Source: Paracidovorax anthurii (GTDB lineage: Bacteria > Pseudomonadota > Gammaproteobacteria > Burkholderiales > Burkholderiaceae_C). From it: a stretch of 64,000 nt of DNA. Where the stretch lies: contig NZ_QLTA01000014.1 in assembly GCF_003269065.1 (NCBI RefSeq), positions 1-64,000 on the forward strand. Direction: 5' to 3'. Shown here in pieces: positions 1-10,505 of the stretch (position 1 is the stretch's first letter; every line of letters starts with the position of its first letter). The notes beneath the pieces are model-generated. The model saw only the letters and a list, made by a program, of their open reading frames with translations. It ran no database searches and had not been told where the DNA came from. The translations under genes and the position numbers were made by a program.

Positions 1-306
1 TACAAGGCGCTGGGCACGCCGGTGTATTCGTCGGCGGTGTTCAACTTCATCCCGAAGACGGCGATGGACTTCTACCACGCGGTGGCGGCGGACGACCAGG
101 CCACGCAGCACCGGCTGCTGCGCGATTTCTTCATGCCGTACCTGGAGCTGCGCAACCGGGTGCAGGGCTATGCGGTGAGCATCGTGAAGGCGGGCGCGAA
201 GATCGTGGGCCACGACGCGGGGCTGGTGCGCGCGCCGCTCAGCGACCTCAAGCCCGCCGAGATGGACGACCTCAAGGCGCTCATCGACAAGCTTGGCCCG
301 CAATGA
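1..306 (+). CDS. kdgD: 5-dehydro-4-deoxyglucarate dehydratase, C-terminal part
   Basis: This is the last 101 codons of a gene that begins before the window; the reading frame is open from the first base. The stretch [17 protein letters not shown] and the ending DKLGPQ are typical of the C-terminus of 5-dehydro-4-deoxyglucarate dehydratase, a member of the dihydrodipicolinate synthase superfamily. That enzyme dehydrates and decarboxylates 5-keto-4-deoxyglucarate to 2-ketoglutarate semialdehyde in the cytoplasm. The catalytic lysine is expected upstream and is not visible here. The next genes are a Bug binding protein and glucarate dehydratase, which supports a glucarate/galactarate catabolic operon. 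Confidence 0.85.
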   Translation, partial: YKALGTPVYSSAVFNFIPKTAMDFYHAVAADDQATQHRLLRDFFMPYLELRNRVQGYAVSIVKAGAKIVGHDAGLVRAPLSDLKPAEMDDLKALIDKLGPQ

Positions 307-362
307 CCCGGGGGCCTTCCGCGGCCCACCCCGATCCACAGAAAAAACCTAGGAGACAAGCC

Positions 363-1349
363 ATGCCCCGAAACCTCTGGCGCGCGCTGGGCGCCGCCCT
401 TTCCCTGACCGCCTCGCTGGGCGCCGTGCCCCAGGCCCATGCCCAGGGCGCCTGGCCCGACAAGCCGGTCACCATCGTCGTGCCGTTCCCGGCGGGCGGC
501 TCCACCGACATGGTGGCGCGCGCCATGGCCCAGTTCATGGGCGACAAGCTGGGCCAGAACTTCGTGGTGGACAACCGCCCCGGCGCCACCGGCACCATCG
601 GCGCGGGTTTCGTGAAGCGCTCCGCGCCCGACGGCTACACGCTGCTGGTGTCGTCGCTGGGGGCCTTCGTGGTCACGCCGCACCTGCAAAAGACCGTGCC
701 CTACGACGCCACCAAGGACTTCGACTACCTCTCCGTGCCCGTGCAGGCGCCCAACGTGCTCGTGGCCAACGTGGCGCAGACGGCCCGCACGGTGCCCGAT
801 GTGATCGCGCTGCTCAAGGCGCAGCCCGGCAAGGTGAGCTTCGCGAGTTCGGGCAACGGCTCCTCCGACCATCTGGCGGCCGAGGTGTTCTGGCAGCAAA
901 GCGGCACGCAGGGCCTGCACATCCCCTACAAGGGCGGCGCGCCGGCCATCAACGACCTGCTGGGCAACCAGGTGGAGTTCTCGTTCCAGAACGTGAACGC
1001 CGTGCTGCCGCACATCCGCGCGGGCAAGCTGCACGCGATCGCCGTGACGGGCGCCAAGCGCTCGCCCGTGCTGCCCGACGTGCCCACGCTGGCCGAGGCC
1101 GGCGTGGCGGGTGCCGAGGTGTATTCGTGGCAGGGCCTGGCCGCGCCCAAGGGCCTGCCCGCCGCCGTGAAGGAAAAGATCGCGGCCGCTGCCATCGCGT
1201 CGATGAAGGACCCCGCCGTGCGCAAGCGCATGGAAGAGCAGGGCCTGGAGATCGTCGCGAGCACGCCGGCCGAGTTCACGGCCTTCCAGGCGCGCGAGTG
1301 GACCCGCTGGAAGCAGCTCATCGACACCCGCAAGATCACGGCTGATTGA
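363..1349 (+). CDS. Bug-family (tripartite tricarboxylate transporter type) solute-binding protein
   Basis: The 328-residue periplasmic protein starts at an ATG with AGGAGA about 8 bases upstream. It has a signal peptide (residues 1 to about 27, ending AHA) followed by the family hallmark WPDKPVTIVVPFPAGGSTD and later NDLLGNQV and DVPTLAEAG. Bug proteins bind carboxylates, and most are orphans without dedicated membrane partners; none is encoded here. Its place between kdgD and gudD suggests an aldarate or related sugar acid as ligand, which is inference. An upstream in-frame start at 303 would add 20 residues without a signal-peptide character and is less likely. Confidence 0.9.
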   Translation: MPRNLWRALGAALSLTASLGAVPQAHAQGAWPDKPVTIVVPFPAGGSTDMVARAMAQFMGDKLGQNFVVDNRPGATGTIGAGFVKRSAPDGYTLLVSSLGAFVVTPHLQKTVPYDATKDFDYLSVPVQAPNVLVANVAQTARTVPDVIALLKAQPGKVSFASSGNGSSDHLAAEVFWQQSGTQGLHIPYKGGAPAINDLLGNQVEFSFQNVNAVLPHIRAGKLHAIAVTGAKRSPVLPDVPTLAEAGVAGAEVYSWQGLAAPKGLPAAVKEKIAAAAIASMKDPAVRKRMEEQGLEIVASTPAEFTAFQAREWTRWKQLIDTRKITAD

Positions 1350-1358
1350 TGGACGGCA

Positions 1359-1503
1359 CCCCCCTGAGCGGCTTCGCCGCTTCCCCCCGCTCTCGCCGTG
1401 CTGCGCACGGCGGGCAGGGGGACGACGCCGGTGGCCCGGCAAAGCCGGTTCCACGGCGTCCGCTGGCTTGGCCTGCTCCGCGGCCATCGGACGGGGGAGG
1501 GAG
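1359..1503. repeat. GC-rich interspersed intergenic repeat, copy 1
   Basis: The gap between the Bug gene and gudD holds a palindrome-rich element. Its sub-motifs are CCCCTGAGCGGCTTCGCCGC, GGGGGACGACGCCGGTGGCC, CCACGGCGTCCGCTGG and GGCCTGCTCCGCGGCCATCG. The same order of motifs recurs at 2946-3062 in the next intergenic gap. Copy 1 carries a longer central hairpin (GCCGTGCTGCGCACGGC) than copy 2. Such REP/BIME-like elements are common between genes in Comamonadaceae and may act as transcription terminators or mRNA-stabilising hairpins. Confidence 0.75.
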
Positions 1504-1589
1504 CGCTGGTTTCATGGCTATGCACTCTTGACATCGCACCGCATCCGGGAACGGGCGCAGCGGACTTTCCTTCTTCTCATTTTTTCACC

Positions 1590-2945
1590 ATGACCTCTTC
1601 CGAGAACCTCCAGGCCCCCGGGGCCACGCCCGTCATCACCGACCTGCGCGTCGTGCCCGTGGCGGGCCACGACAGCATGCTGCTGAACCTGAGCGGCGCG
1701 CATGGGCCGTTCTTCACGCGCAACCTGCTGATCCTGCGCGACAGCGCGGGCCGCACCGGCGTGGGCGAGGTGCCCGGCGGCGAGAAGATCCGCCAGACGC
1801 TCGAAGACGCGCGCCCGCTGATCGTGGGGCAGGGGGTGGGCAACCACCGGGCGGTGCTGAACGCCATGCGCGCGCGCTTCGCCGACCGCGACAGCGGCGG
1901 CCGGGGCCAGCAGACGTTCGACCTGCGCGTGACCATCCATGCGCTGACGGCCGTGGAGTCGTGCTTCCTGGACCTGCTGGGCCAGCACCTGGGCGTGCCC
2001 GTGGCCGCGCTGCTCGGCGATGGGCAGCAGCGCGAGGCCGTGCAGGTGCTGGGCTACCTGTTCTACGTGGGCGACCGCCGCAAGACCGGCCTGGCCTACC
2101 GCGACGAATCCGGCGCGGCGGACGACTGGTTCCGCCTGCGCAACGAGGAAGCGCTCACGCCCGAGGCCATCGTGCGCCTGGCCGAGGCCACGCACGCGCG
2201 CTACGGCTTCGTGGATTTCAAGCTCAAGGGCGGCGTGCTGCGCGGCGAGGACGAGGTGCTGGCGATCCGCGCGCTGCACGAGCGCTTTCCGCAGGCGCGC
2301 GTCACGCTCGACCCCAACGGCGGCTGGCTGCTCAAGGACGCGGTGCGCATCACGCGCGATCTGCACGGCGTGATGGCCTATGCCGAGGACCCGTGCGGCG
2401 CCGAGGGCGTCTATTCGGGCCGCGAGGTGATGGCCGAGTTCCGCCGCGCCACGGGCCTGCCCACGGCCACCAACATGGTCGCCACCGACTGGCGCGAGAT
2501 GTCGCACAGCCTGTCGCTGCAGTCGGTGGACATCCCGCTGGCCGACCCGCATTTCTGGACCATGGCCGGCTCGGTGCGCGTGGCGCAGGTGTGCGAGGCC
2601 TTCGGCCTCACCTGGGGCTCGCATTCCAACAACCACTTCGACGTCTCGCTCGCCATGTTCACCCACGTGGCGGCCGCCGCGCCCGGCAAGGTCACGGCCA
2701 TCGACACGCACTGGATCTGGCAGGACGGCGAGCACCTCACGCGGGAGCCCTACCGCATCGAAGGCGGCCAGATCCAGGTGCCGAAGCGCCCGGGCCTGGG
2801 CCTGGAGCTGGACATGGACGCGGTGGAAGCCGCGCACCGCCTCTACCTGCAGCACGGCCTGGGCGCGCGCGACGACGCGGTGGCGATGCAGTACCTCGTG
2901 CCGGGCTGGCGCTTCGACAACAAGCGGCCTTGTATGGTGCGGTAA
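1590..2945 (+). CDS. gudD: Glucarate dehydratase
   Basis: The 451-residue enzyme is of the enolase superfamily (mandelate racemase / glucarate dehydratase group) and removes water from D-glucarate to give 5-keto-4-deoxyglucarate, the substrate of KdgD. Visible motifs are the KLKGG lysine region, the metal-ligand stretch [14 protein letters not shown], and the histidine-containing SHSNNHFD near the C-terminus, all in the usual order. The length matches the family. The ATG at 1590 is chosen because it is the first that follows the intergenic repeat and gives a normal N-terminus; the frame is open upstream but runs through the repeat. Confidence 0.93.
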   Translation: MTSSENLQAPGATPVITDLRVVPVAGHDSMLLNLSGAHGPFFTRNLLILRDSAGRTGVGEVPGGEKIRQTLEDARPLIVGQGVGNHRAVLNAMRARFADRDSGGRGQQTFDLRVTIHALTAVESCFLDLLGQHLGVPVAALLGDGQQREAVQVLGYLFYVGDRRKTGLAYRDESGAADDWFRLRNEEALTPEAIVRLAEATHARYGFVDFKLKGGVLRGEDEVLAIRALHERFPQARVTLDPNGGWLLKDAVRITRDLHGVMAYAEDPCGAEGVYSGREVMAEFRRATGLPTATNMVATDWREMSHSLSLQSVDIPLADPHFWTMAGSVRVAQVCEAFGLTWGSHSNNHFDVSLAMFTHVAAAAPGKVTAIDTHWIWQDGEHLTREPYRIEGGQIQVPKRPGLGLELDMDAVEAAHRLYLQHGLGARDDAVAMQYLVPGWRFDNKRPCMVR

Positions 2946-3062
2946 CCCCCTGAGTCGCCTTCGGCGCCTTCCCCCTGAAGGGGGACAACGCCGGTGGCCG
3001 GGCGGAGCCCGCTCCACGGCGTTCGCTGGCGTGGCCTGCTCCGCGGCCATCGGAGGGGCGGG
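2946..3062. repeat. GC-rich interspersed intergenic repeat, copy 2
   Basis: This is the second copy of the element seen at 1359-1503. It starts directly after the gudD stop codon. The motifs CCCCCTGAGTCGCCTTCGGC, GGGGGACAACGCCGGTGGCC, CCACGGCGTTCGCTGGCGTG and CCTGCTCCGCGGCCATCGG are in the same order and spacing. It lies between two genes that converge (gudD on the plus strand, the MocR regulator on the minus strand), a place consistent with a bidirectional terminator. Confidence 0.75.
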
Positions 3063-3127
3063 GCCGCACGGGTTCGTGGGCCGCAGATGATGCGCGTGTC
3101 GGAGGCGCGGAAGCGACGCCCTTTTTT

Positions 3128-4597
3128 TTATTCCCCGATGGCGCGGGCCAGCAGGCCGAAGGCGGGGGCGATGCGCGCGTCGGGCACGCAGCCGTAACCC
3201 ATGAGCAGGCCGGCGCGGCTCTGGCGGGCGACGGCGTAGTAGGTGCTGAGCGGCTTGGCGAGGATGCCCAGGTCCGCCGCCCGCGCGCACACGGCCCAGT
3301 CGTCGCGCAGGTGCGGCAGCTCCAGCACCAGGTGCAGGCCCGCCTCGTCGCCCAGGATGGGCAGCGCATCGCCATAGTGGCGGTGGATGGCCTCGATCAG
3401 CAGCTCGCGCCGCTGCGCGTACAGGCCGCGCATGCGGCGGATGTGCGAAGCGAGGTAGCCCTCGTCGATGAACTCCGCCAGCACGGCGTGCAGCATCATC
3501 TGGCCCTCGCGGTACAGCTCCGCGATGCCCTGCGCGAACAGGTCGGCCATGGCCCCCGGCACCAGCATGTAGCCCACGCGCAGGCCCGGGAACAGCACCT
3601 TGCTGAAGCTGCCCACGTAGATCACCTGCCCATAGGTGTCCAGCCCCTGCAGTGACGCCAGCGGCCGGATGCCGAAGCGGAATTCGCTGTCGTAGTCGTC
3701 CTCGATGATCCAGCAGCCGTGCTGGCGCGCGTATTCCAGCAGCATGCGGCGGCGCGCGAGGCTCATCACGCAGCCCAGCGGGTATTGGTGCGAGGGCGTG
3801 CAGATGATGATGCGCGGCGGCCGCGCGAGGTGGCGCGGCGCGGGGTTCATGCCCTCGGCGTCCACCGGGATCGGCACGGGCTTGAGCCCAGAGGACAGCA
3901 GCAGGTTGCGCACGCCCCAGTAGCAGGGCTCCTCCACCCACGCCTCGTCGCCCACGTCGCACAGCAGGCGGATGGAGAGGTCCACCGATTGGTGGATGCC
4001 GTTGGTGACGATGACCTGCTCCGTCTGGCAGTTGGCCGCGCGCGACACGCGCAGGTAGTCGGCGAGCGCGCGGCGCAGCGGCCGGTAGCCGCCGCCCTGG
4101 GCGTAGGTCATGAGTTCGGGCCGGTGCTGGCGCCACACGCGGTTGTGCAGGCGGTTCCATGCCTTGAGCGGGAATTCGGTCACGTCGGGCACGCCGGGCA
4201 TGAAGGCGCCCCACTGGTGCCGGCCCACGCCGGCCATCTCGATGGTGCGGCGCCCGCGCTTGGACAGGCGCTGGTGGTCGCGCTGCACGCGCCGGCCGCC
4301 GCGCACGTCGCCGTCCAGCACGCGCTCGGGGCTGGTGTCGGCCACGTAGGTGCCGCTGCCGCTCTGCGCATGCACGTAGCCCTCGGCCAGCAGTTGCTCA
4401 TAGACGTGCAGCACGGTGTTGCGGGCGATGCCCAGCGCCTGGCCCAGCGCGCGCGAGGAGGGCAGCTTGGCGCCCGCGGGCACCTGCCCCGACAGGATCG
4501 CCTGCTGGAAGAGGCGGTAGAGCCGGAGGTACGCCGGCTCGGGCGAGGTTTCTTCGAGCCGCGACTGCAGCCACTCGGAAAGGATGTCGGTATTCAG
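3128..4597 (-). CDS. MocR/GabR-type PLP-binding transcriptional regulator
   Basis: The protein joins an N-terminal GntR-type winged helix (LPSSRALGQALGIARNTV) to a fold-type-I aminotransferase-like domain with GFSKVLFPGLRVGY-like sequence (seen as GSFSKVLFPGLRVGY) around the PLP lysine and DDYDSEFRF upstream. MocR proteins such as GabR sense amino compounds through PLP and control neighbouring catabolic genes. The divergent gene is a gabT-like aminotransferase, so GABA or a related amine is the likely effector. No ATG, GTG or TTG precedes the HTH in frame. An in-frame TAA at 4601-4603 leaves a CTG at 4597, preceded by AGGGG, as the most plausible start; a GTG at 4483 would cut off about 38 residues of the HTH domain. 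Confidence 0.85.
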   Translation of the reverse strand: MNTDILSEWLQSRLEETSPEPAYLRLYRLFQQAILSGQVPAGAKLPSSRALGQALGIARNTVLHVYEQLLAEGYVHAQSGSGTYVADTSPERVLDGDVRGGRRVQRDHQRLSKRGRRTIEMAGVGRHQWGAFMPGVPDVTEFPLKAWNRLHNRVWRQHRPELMTYAQGGGYRPLRRALADYLRVSRAANCQTEQVIVTNGIHQSVDLSIRLLCDVGDEAWVEEPCYWGVRNLLLSSGLKPVPIPVDAEGMNPAPRHLARPPRIIICTPSHQYPLGCVMSLARRRMLLEYARQHGCWIIEDDYDSEFRFGIRPLASLQGLDTYGQVIYVGSFSKVLFPGLRVGYMLVPGAMADLFAQGIAELYREGQMMLHAVLAEFIDEGYLASHIRRMRGLYAQRRELLIEAIHRHYGDALPILGDEAGLHLVLELPHLRDDWAVCARAADLGILAKPLSTYYAVARQSRAGLLMGYGCVPDARIAPAFGLLARAIGE

Positions 4598-4604
4598 GAT
4601 TTAC

Positions 4605-4655
4605 CCCTACGAAGTGGTTCCATGAAATTTCACTGAATGGCTCTTCAGTGTAGGG
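4605..4655. promoter_or_regulatory. Candidate operator between MocR regulator and gabT-like gene
   Basis: Two nested inverted repeats lie in the divergent gap: CCCTAC (4605-4610) with GTAGGG (4650-4655), and CACTGAA (4631-4637) with TTCAGTG (4644-4650). MocR regulators normally bind repeated half-sites in exactly this position to repress themselves and activate the divergent gene. The assignment is from position and symmetry only. Confidence 0.5.
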
Positions 4656-4706
4656 CCGTGACTGCTGATACTGCGATCCAACCGAGAACCGCATCCAGGA
4701 GATTCC

Positions 4707-5975
4707 ATGAGCAACCAGTCCCTTCAGGAACGCAGAGCCGCCGCCACGCCGCGCGGGGTGGGCGTGATGTGTTCGTTCTACGCCGACAAGGCCGTCAATG
4801 CCGAGCTGTGGGACGTGGAAGGCCGCCGCGTGATCGATTTCGCGGCGGGCATCGCGGTGCTCAACACGGGCCACCGCCATCCCAAGGTGGTCGCCGCCAT
4901 CGAGCAGCAGCTCCAGCGCTTCACGCACACGGCCTACCAGATCGTGCCCTACGAATCGTACGTGGCGCTGGCCGAGCGCATCAACCGCCTCTCCCCCGGT
5001 ACGCACGCCAAGAAGACGGCGTTCTTCTCCACGGGCGCCGAGGCCGTGGAGAACGCGGTGAAGATCGCGCGCGCCGCCACCGGCCGCCCTGGCGTGATCG
5101 CCTTCAGCGGCGCCTTCCACGGCCGCACGCTGATGACCATGGCGCTCACGGGCAAGGTGGCGCCCTACAAGCTGGGCTTCGGCCCCTTCCCGGGCGACGT
5201 GCACCACCTGCCGTTCCCCAACGCGCTGCACGGTGTGTCGGAGGCGCAGGCCCTGGCCGCGCTGCAGGGCCTCTTCAAGGCCGACATCGAGCCGCGCCGC
5301 GTGGCGGCCATCATCATCGAGCCGGTGCAGGGCGAGGGCGGCTTCAACCCCGTGCCACCGGGCTTCATGCACGCGCTGCGGCAGGTGTGCGACGAGCACG
5401 GCATCCTGCTCGTCGCCGACGAGGTGCAGACCGGCTTCGCGCGCACCGGCAAGGTGTTCGCGATGGAGCACTTCGACGTGCTGCCCGACCTCACCACCTT
5501 CGCCAAGAGCCTCGCGGGCGGCATGCCGCTGTCGGGCGTGTGCGGCCGCGCCGAGGTGATGGACGCGCCCGCGCCCGGCGGCCTGGGCGGCACCTACGCG
5601 GGCAATCCGCTGGCCGTGGCGGCCGCGCACGCGGTGCTCGACGCCATCGAGGAAGAGGGCCTGTGCGAGCGCGCCGACGCGCTGGGCGGCCGGCTGCGCG
5701 AGCGCCTGCAGGGCCTGCGCGCCGCGGTGCCGCGCATCGCGGAGGTGCGCGGCCTGGGGGGCATGATCGCGGTGGAGTTCAGCGACCCCGCCACCGGCCA
5801 GCCCGACGCGGCCTTCGCCCAGCGCGTGCAGGCGCGCGCGCTGGAGCGCGGCCTGCTGCTGCTCAGCTGCGGCGTGCACGGCAACGTGATCCGCTTCCTG
5901 TTCCCGCTCACGATCGGGGATGCGCTCTTCGATGAGGCGCTCGACGTGCTGGAGGCCGCGTTGCGCGGCGAGTGA
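4707..5975 (+). CDS. gabT: 4-aminobutyrate (GABA) aminotransferase, class III PLP enzyme
   Basis: The 422-residue enzyme transfers the amino group of GABA to 2-oxoglutarate, giving succinate semialdehyde and glutamate in the cytoplasm. Class III aminotransferase features are [17 protein letters not shown], the AFHGRT motif, [25 protein letters not shown], and the PLP lysine K267 in [10 protein letters not shown]. Its length is normal for GabT. The start has AGGAG 6-10 bases upstream. Succinate-semialdehyde dehydrogenase (10506) and an ABC importer lie downstream on the same strand, making a complete import-and-degradation unit. A related omega-amino acid or polyamine substrate is possible. 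Confidence 0.9.
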   Translation: MSNQSLQERRAAATPRGVGVMCSFYADKAVNAELWDVEGRRVIDFAAGIAVLNTGHRHPKVVAAIEQQLQRFTHTAYQIVPYESYVALAERINRLSPGTHAKKTAFFSTGAEAVENAVKIARAATGRPGVIAFSGAFHGRTLMTMALTGKVAPYKLGFGPFPGDVHHLPFPNALHGVSEAQALAALQGLFKADIEPRRVAAIIIEPVQGEGGFNPVPPGFMHALRQVCDEHGILLVADEVQTGFARTGKVFAMEHFDVLPDLTTFAKSLAGGMPLSGVCGRAEVMDAPAPGGLGGTYAGNPLAVAAAHAVLDAIEEEGLCERADALGGRLRERLQGLRAAVPRIAEVRGLGGMIAVEFSDPATGQPDAAFAQRVQARALERGLLLLSCGVHGNVIRFLFPLTIGDALFDEALDVLEAALRGE

Positions 5976-5986
5976 GGAGCCCGCCC

Positions 5987-7096
<1,110 letters not shown>

Positions 7097-7179
7097 TCCT
7101 GCCGCGCGCCCCTGGCCCATCCCTGCGCGCCTCGTTCCGTTTCCCCCTCACCCGTTCCTTCCTCACTGAAAGGCATCCC

Positions 7180-8214
7180 ATGCGACACCTCCGCACCCTC
7201 TGCGCCACGGCCGCCCTGTCCATGCTGGCGCTCGGCGCCCACGCCCGCGACCTCACGGTCGTCAACTTCGGCGGCGCCAACGGCAACGCCCAGAAAGTGG
7301 CCTTCGTCCAGCCTTTCGAGAAATCCACCGGCCACCGCATCGTGGGCGTGGAATACAACGGCGAGCAGGCCAAGGTGAAGGCTATGGTGGAGGCGCGCAA
7401 GGTCACCTGGGACCTGGTGGAGGTGGAGACGGGCGACCTGGCGCGCGGCTGCGACGAGGGCCTCTACGAGAAGATCGACTGGTCCAAGGTGGGCCCGAAG
7501 GCCGACTTCATCCCCGAGGCCGTGCAGGAATGCGGCGTGGGCATTTTCGTGTGGTCCACGGCGCTGGCCTACGATGCATCGCGCCTGAAGACCGCGCCCA
7601 CGGGCTGGAAGGATTTCTGGGACGTGAAGAAATTCCCCGGCAAGCGCGGCATGCGCAAGACCGCGCTCTACAACCTCGAATTCGCCCTCATGGCCGACGG
7701 CGTGCCCGCGAAGGAGGTGTACAAGCTGCTGGCCACCAAGGCCGGCGTGGACCGCGCGTTCCGCAAGCTCGACGAGATCAAGCCCCACATCCAGTGGTGG
7801 GAGGCCGGCGCGCAGCCGCCGCAGTTCCTCGTGGCCGGCGACGTGGTGATGTCCACCGCGTTCAGCGGCCGCATCGACGCCGCGCAGCGCGAGGGCAAGA
7901 AGCTGGCCGTGGTGTGGGACGGCAGCATCTACGACCTCGACTACTGGGCCATCCCCAAGGGCGCGCCCAACAAGGATCTGGCGCTGCAGTACGTGGCCCA
8001 CAGCGTGGGCCCCGCCGCGCAGGCCGCCTATGCGAAGGAGATCGCCTACGGCCCCGTGAACGTGCAGGCCCCCGCGAAGCTGGACGCCAGGACCCTGGCC
8101 GGGCTGCCCAACGCGCCCGCCAACACCACCAACGCCGTGCTCATGAACGGCAGCTTCTGGACCGACCATGGCGAGGAGCTGCAGCAGCGCTTCGCCGCCT
8201 GGGCCGCGCGCTGA
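7180..8214 (+). CDS. Extracellular solute-binding protein of the polyamine-type ABC importer
   Basis: The 344-residue protein has a signal peptide (cleavage predicted after GAHA near residue 22) and then DLTVVNFGGANG, typical of PotD-like family 1 solute-binding proteins. It captures the substrate in the periplasm and delivers it to the two permeases downstream. The repeated WDLVEVETGD and YDLDYWAIPKGAPNK segments match this group. It lies between the ATPase and permease genes of the same operon, 83 bases after the former. Confidence 0.88.
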   Translation: MRHLRTLCATAALSMLALGAHARDLTVVNFGGANGNAQKVAFVQPFEKSTGHRIVGVEYNGEQAKVKAMVEARKVTWDLVEVETGDLARGCDEGLYEKIDWSKVGPKADFIPEAVQECGVGIFVWSTALAYDASRLKTAPTGWKDFWDVKKFPGKRGMRKTALYNLEFALMADGVPAKEVYKLLATKAGVDRAFRKLDEIKPHIQWWEAGAQPPQFLVAGDVVMSTAFSGRIDAAQREGKKLAVVWDGSIYDLDYWAIPKGAPNKDLALQYVAHSVGPAAQAAYAKEIAYGPVNVQAPAKLDARTLAGLPNAPANTTNAVLMNGSFWTDHGEELQQRFAAWAAR

Positions 8215-8248
8215 CCGGAGCCCCCCCGCCGTGCCCGCCGCGATCGCG

Positions 8249-9532
8249 ATGACCATGACGACCTCCCTGGAGACCGCGCCCCCGCCGGCGCCCGGCGATG
8301 CGGCGCAGGAGACACGGCGCCTGAAGGCCGCGCTGCGCCGCGCCGAGCGCCGCCGCAAGGCCTGGGCGCTGGCGCTGATCGCGCCGCTGGCGCTCTTCCT
8401 GCTGGCCGTCTTCGCCGTGCCCATCGGCGCGCTGCTGCAGCGCGCGGTGGACAACCCCGAGGTGCCCGCCGCGCTGCCGCGCACGGTGCAGGCCCTGGCC
8501 GGCTGGGACCGCGCGGCGCTGCCGGGCGAGGGTGCCTACGCCGCGCTGGCCGCCGACCTGCAGGCCGCGCGCTCGGGCGACGGCGTGGGCAGCCTCGCGC
8601 GGCGGCTCAACCAGGAGATCAGCGGCTTCCGCTCGCTGGTCACCAAGACGGCGCGGGCGCTGCCGGGCGAAGGCGCGGGCGGGGCGGCATCGCGCGAGGC
8701 GCTGCTGGCCATCGACGCGCGCTGGGGCGAACTGCCGTACTGGCAGGCCATCGCGGCCAACGGCGGGCGCTTCACCGATGCCTACCTGCTCGCCGCGCTG
8801 GACCACCAGCGCGACGCGCAGGGCCATATCCAGCCCGCACCGGCCGATTCGGCCATCTACCTGGACATCTTCGGCCGCACGCTGTGGATCGGCGCGCTGG
8901 CCACGCTGCTGTGCCTGGTGATCGCCTTCCCGCTCGCCTACTGGGCTAGCACGCTGCCCGCGCGCGGCGCCAACCTGGTGATGATCGCCGTGCTGATCCC
9001 GTTCTGGACCTCGGTGCTGGTGCGCATCGCCGCGTGGATCGTGCTGCTGCAGCAGTCCGGGCTGGTGAACGCGGGTCTGCAGTCGCTGGGCCTCGTGGAC
9101 GGGCCGCTCGCGCTGCTGTTCAACCGCACGGGCGTGCTCATCGCGATGGTGCACATCATGCTGCCCTTCATGATCCTGCCGCTCTACAGCGTGATGAAGG
9201 CCATCCCGTCCACCTACCAGCGCGCGGCCGTCTCGCTGGGCAGCCATCCGTTCGCGGCGTTCTGGCGCGTCTATGTGCCGCAGACCTACGCGGGCATCGC
9301 GGCCGGCGTGCTGCTGGTCTTCATCACCGCCATCGGCTACTACATCACGCCCGCGCTGCTCGGCGGCCCGGGCGACCAGATGGTGAGCTACTACATCGCC
9401 TATTTCACCAACCAGACCGTGAACTGGGGCATGGCCTGCGCGCTGGGCGCGCTGCTGCTCGCGGCCACGCTGGTGCTCTACGCGCTCTACCAGCGCATCG
9501 CCCAGCCCGGCGCATCCGCGGCCGTGAGGTGA
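8249..9532 (+). CDS. ABC transporter permease, PotB-like, with large periplasmic insert
   Basis: The 427-residue inner-membrane protein has a first membrane helix at about residues 36-58, a soluble insert of roughly 150 residues, and then five more helices. The binding-protein-dependent permease (EAA) loop is visible as YQRAAVSLGSHPFAAFWRVY. The insert after the first helix makes it longer than the usual 280-300 residues of PotB, but such inserts occur in this permease group. The ATG at 8249 is used; a GTG at 8231 is also in frame. It would pair with the 9539 permease. Confidence 0.88.
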   Translation: MTMTTSLETAPPPAPGDAAQETRRLKAALRRAERRRKAWALALIAPLALFLLAVFAVPIGALLQRAVDNPEVPAALPRTVQALAGWDRAALPGEGAYAALAADLQAARSGDGVGSLARRLNQEISGFRSLVTKTARALPGEGAGGAASREALLAIDARWGELPYWQAIAANGGRFTDAYLLAALDHQRDAQGHIQPAPADSAIYLDIFGRTLWIGALATLLCLVIAFPLAYWASTLPARGANLVMIAVLIPFWTSVLVRIAAWIVLLQQSGLVNAGLQSLGLVDGPLALLFNRTGVLIAMVHIMLPFMILPLYSVMKAIPSTYQRAAVSLGSHPFAAFWRVYVPQTYAGIAAGVLLVFITAIGYYITPALLGGPGDQMVSYYIAYFTNQTVNWGMACALGALLLAATLVLYALYQRIAQPGASAAVR

Positions 9533-9538
9533 CCCGCC

Positions 9539-10384
9539 ATGAAGCCCCTGATCCTGCGCCTGCTGCCCACCTTCGCCCCCTGCACCTCGCTGGCCGAGCG
9601 GGTGTGGCACGTCGCGCTGCGCCTCTTCTGCGCGCTGGTGCTGCTCTACCTGGTGCTGCCCGTGCTGGCGATCGTGCCGCTGTCGTTCAGCGACAGCAGC
9701 TTCCTGGCCTACCCCATCCACGGTTTCTCGCTGCGCTGGTACCGGCAGCTCTTCGAGGCCGAGGAATGGCTGCGCGCCGCGCGCAACAGCTTCATCGTCG
9801 CGCCGGCCGCGACGCTCATCGCCACCGTGCTGGGCACGCTCGCGGCCACGGGGCTCGCGCAGGCCGAGTTCCGCGGCAAGGGCCTGCTGATGGCGGTGCT
9901 GATCTCGCCCATGGTGGTGCCGGTGATCGTGGTGGGCGTGGGCATGTACCTGTTCTTCGCGCCGCTGGGCCTGTCGGACAGCTACACCGCGCTGATCCTC
10001 GCGCACGCGGCGCTGGGCGCGCCCTTCGTGGTGACCACGGTGCTGGCCACGTTGCAGGGCTTCAACCACAACCTGGTGCGCGCCAGCCTTTCGCTGGGCG
10101 CGGGGCGGGTCGCCACGTTCTTCCGCGTCACGCTGCCGCTGATCGCGCCGGGCGTGATCAGCGGGGCGCTCTTCGCCTTCGCGACCAGTTTCGACGAGGT
10201 GGTGGTGACGCTGTTCCTCGCGGGCGCCGAGCAGGTCACGCTGCCGCGCCAGATGTTCACCGGCATTCGCGAGAACATCAGCCCCACCATCGCCGCGCTG
10301 GCGACCATCCTCACGCTGCTCTCGACCGCGCTGCTGCTCACGCTCGAATGGCTGCGCGGCCGCACGCGCCAGCGCGCCGACTGA
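9539..10384 (+). CDS. ABC transporter permease, PotC-like
   Basis: The 281-residue protein has about six membrane helices and the EAA-type cytoplasmic loop NLVRASLSLGAGRVATFFRVTLP, by which it contacts the ATPase. It starts 6 bases after the preceding permease stop, so the two are co-transcribed and form the transmembrane heterodimer. Size and topology fit PotC-type subunits. The substrate is inferred to be GABA or a polyamine from the flanking gabT and gabD. Confidence 0.9.
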   Translation: MKPLILRLLPTFAPCTSLAERVWHVALRLFCALVLLYLVLPVLAIVPLSFSDSSFLAYPIHGFSLRWYRQLFEAEEWLRAARNSFIVAPAATLIATVLGTLAATGLAQAEFRGKGLLMAVLISPMVVPVIVVGVGMYLFFAPLGLSDSYTALILAHAALGAPFVVTTVLATLQGFNHNLVRASLSLGAGRVATFFRVTLPLIAPGVISGALFAFATSFDEVVVTLFLAGAEQVTLPRQMFTGIRENISPTIAALATILTLLSTALLLTLEWLRGRTRQRAD

Positions 10385-10505
10385 CTGGCCGGCCGGCTGC
10401 GCGCATTCGCGCCGATGTCCTGCAGCCGGCCCGCTCCGGGCCGGCCAGCATGAGCCCCTTGCGGCCATGGCACCGCCATGGACAGTTTTCCCAGGAGACC
10501 CTTGC

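Noticed and set aside
168-1487. 439-codon minus-strand frame over the Bug gene
   Set aside because: Very GC-rich coding DNA leaves antisense frames open. The product is His/Arg/Gly-rich without motifs, and the plus-strand gene is clear.
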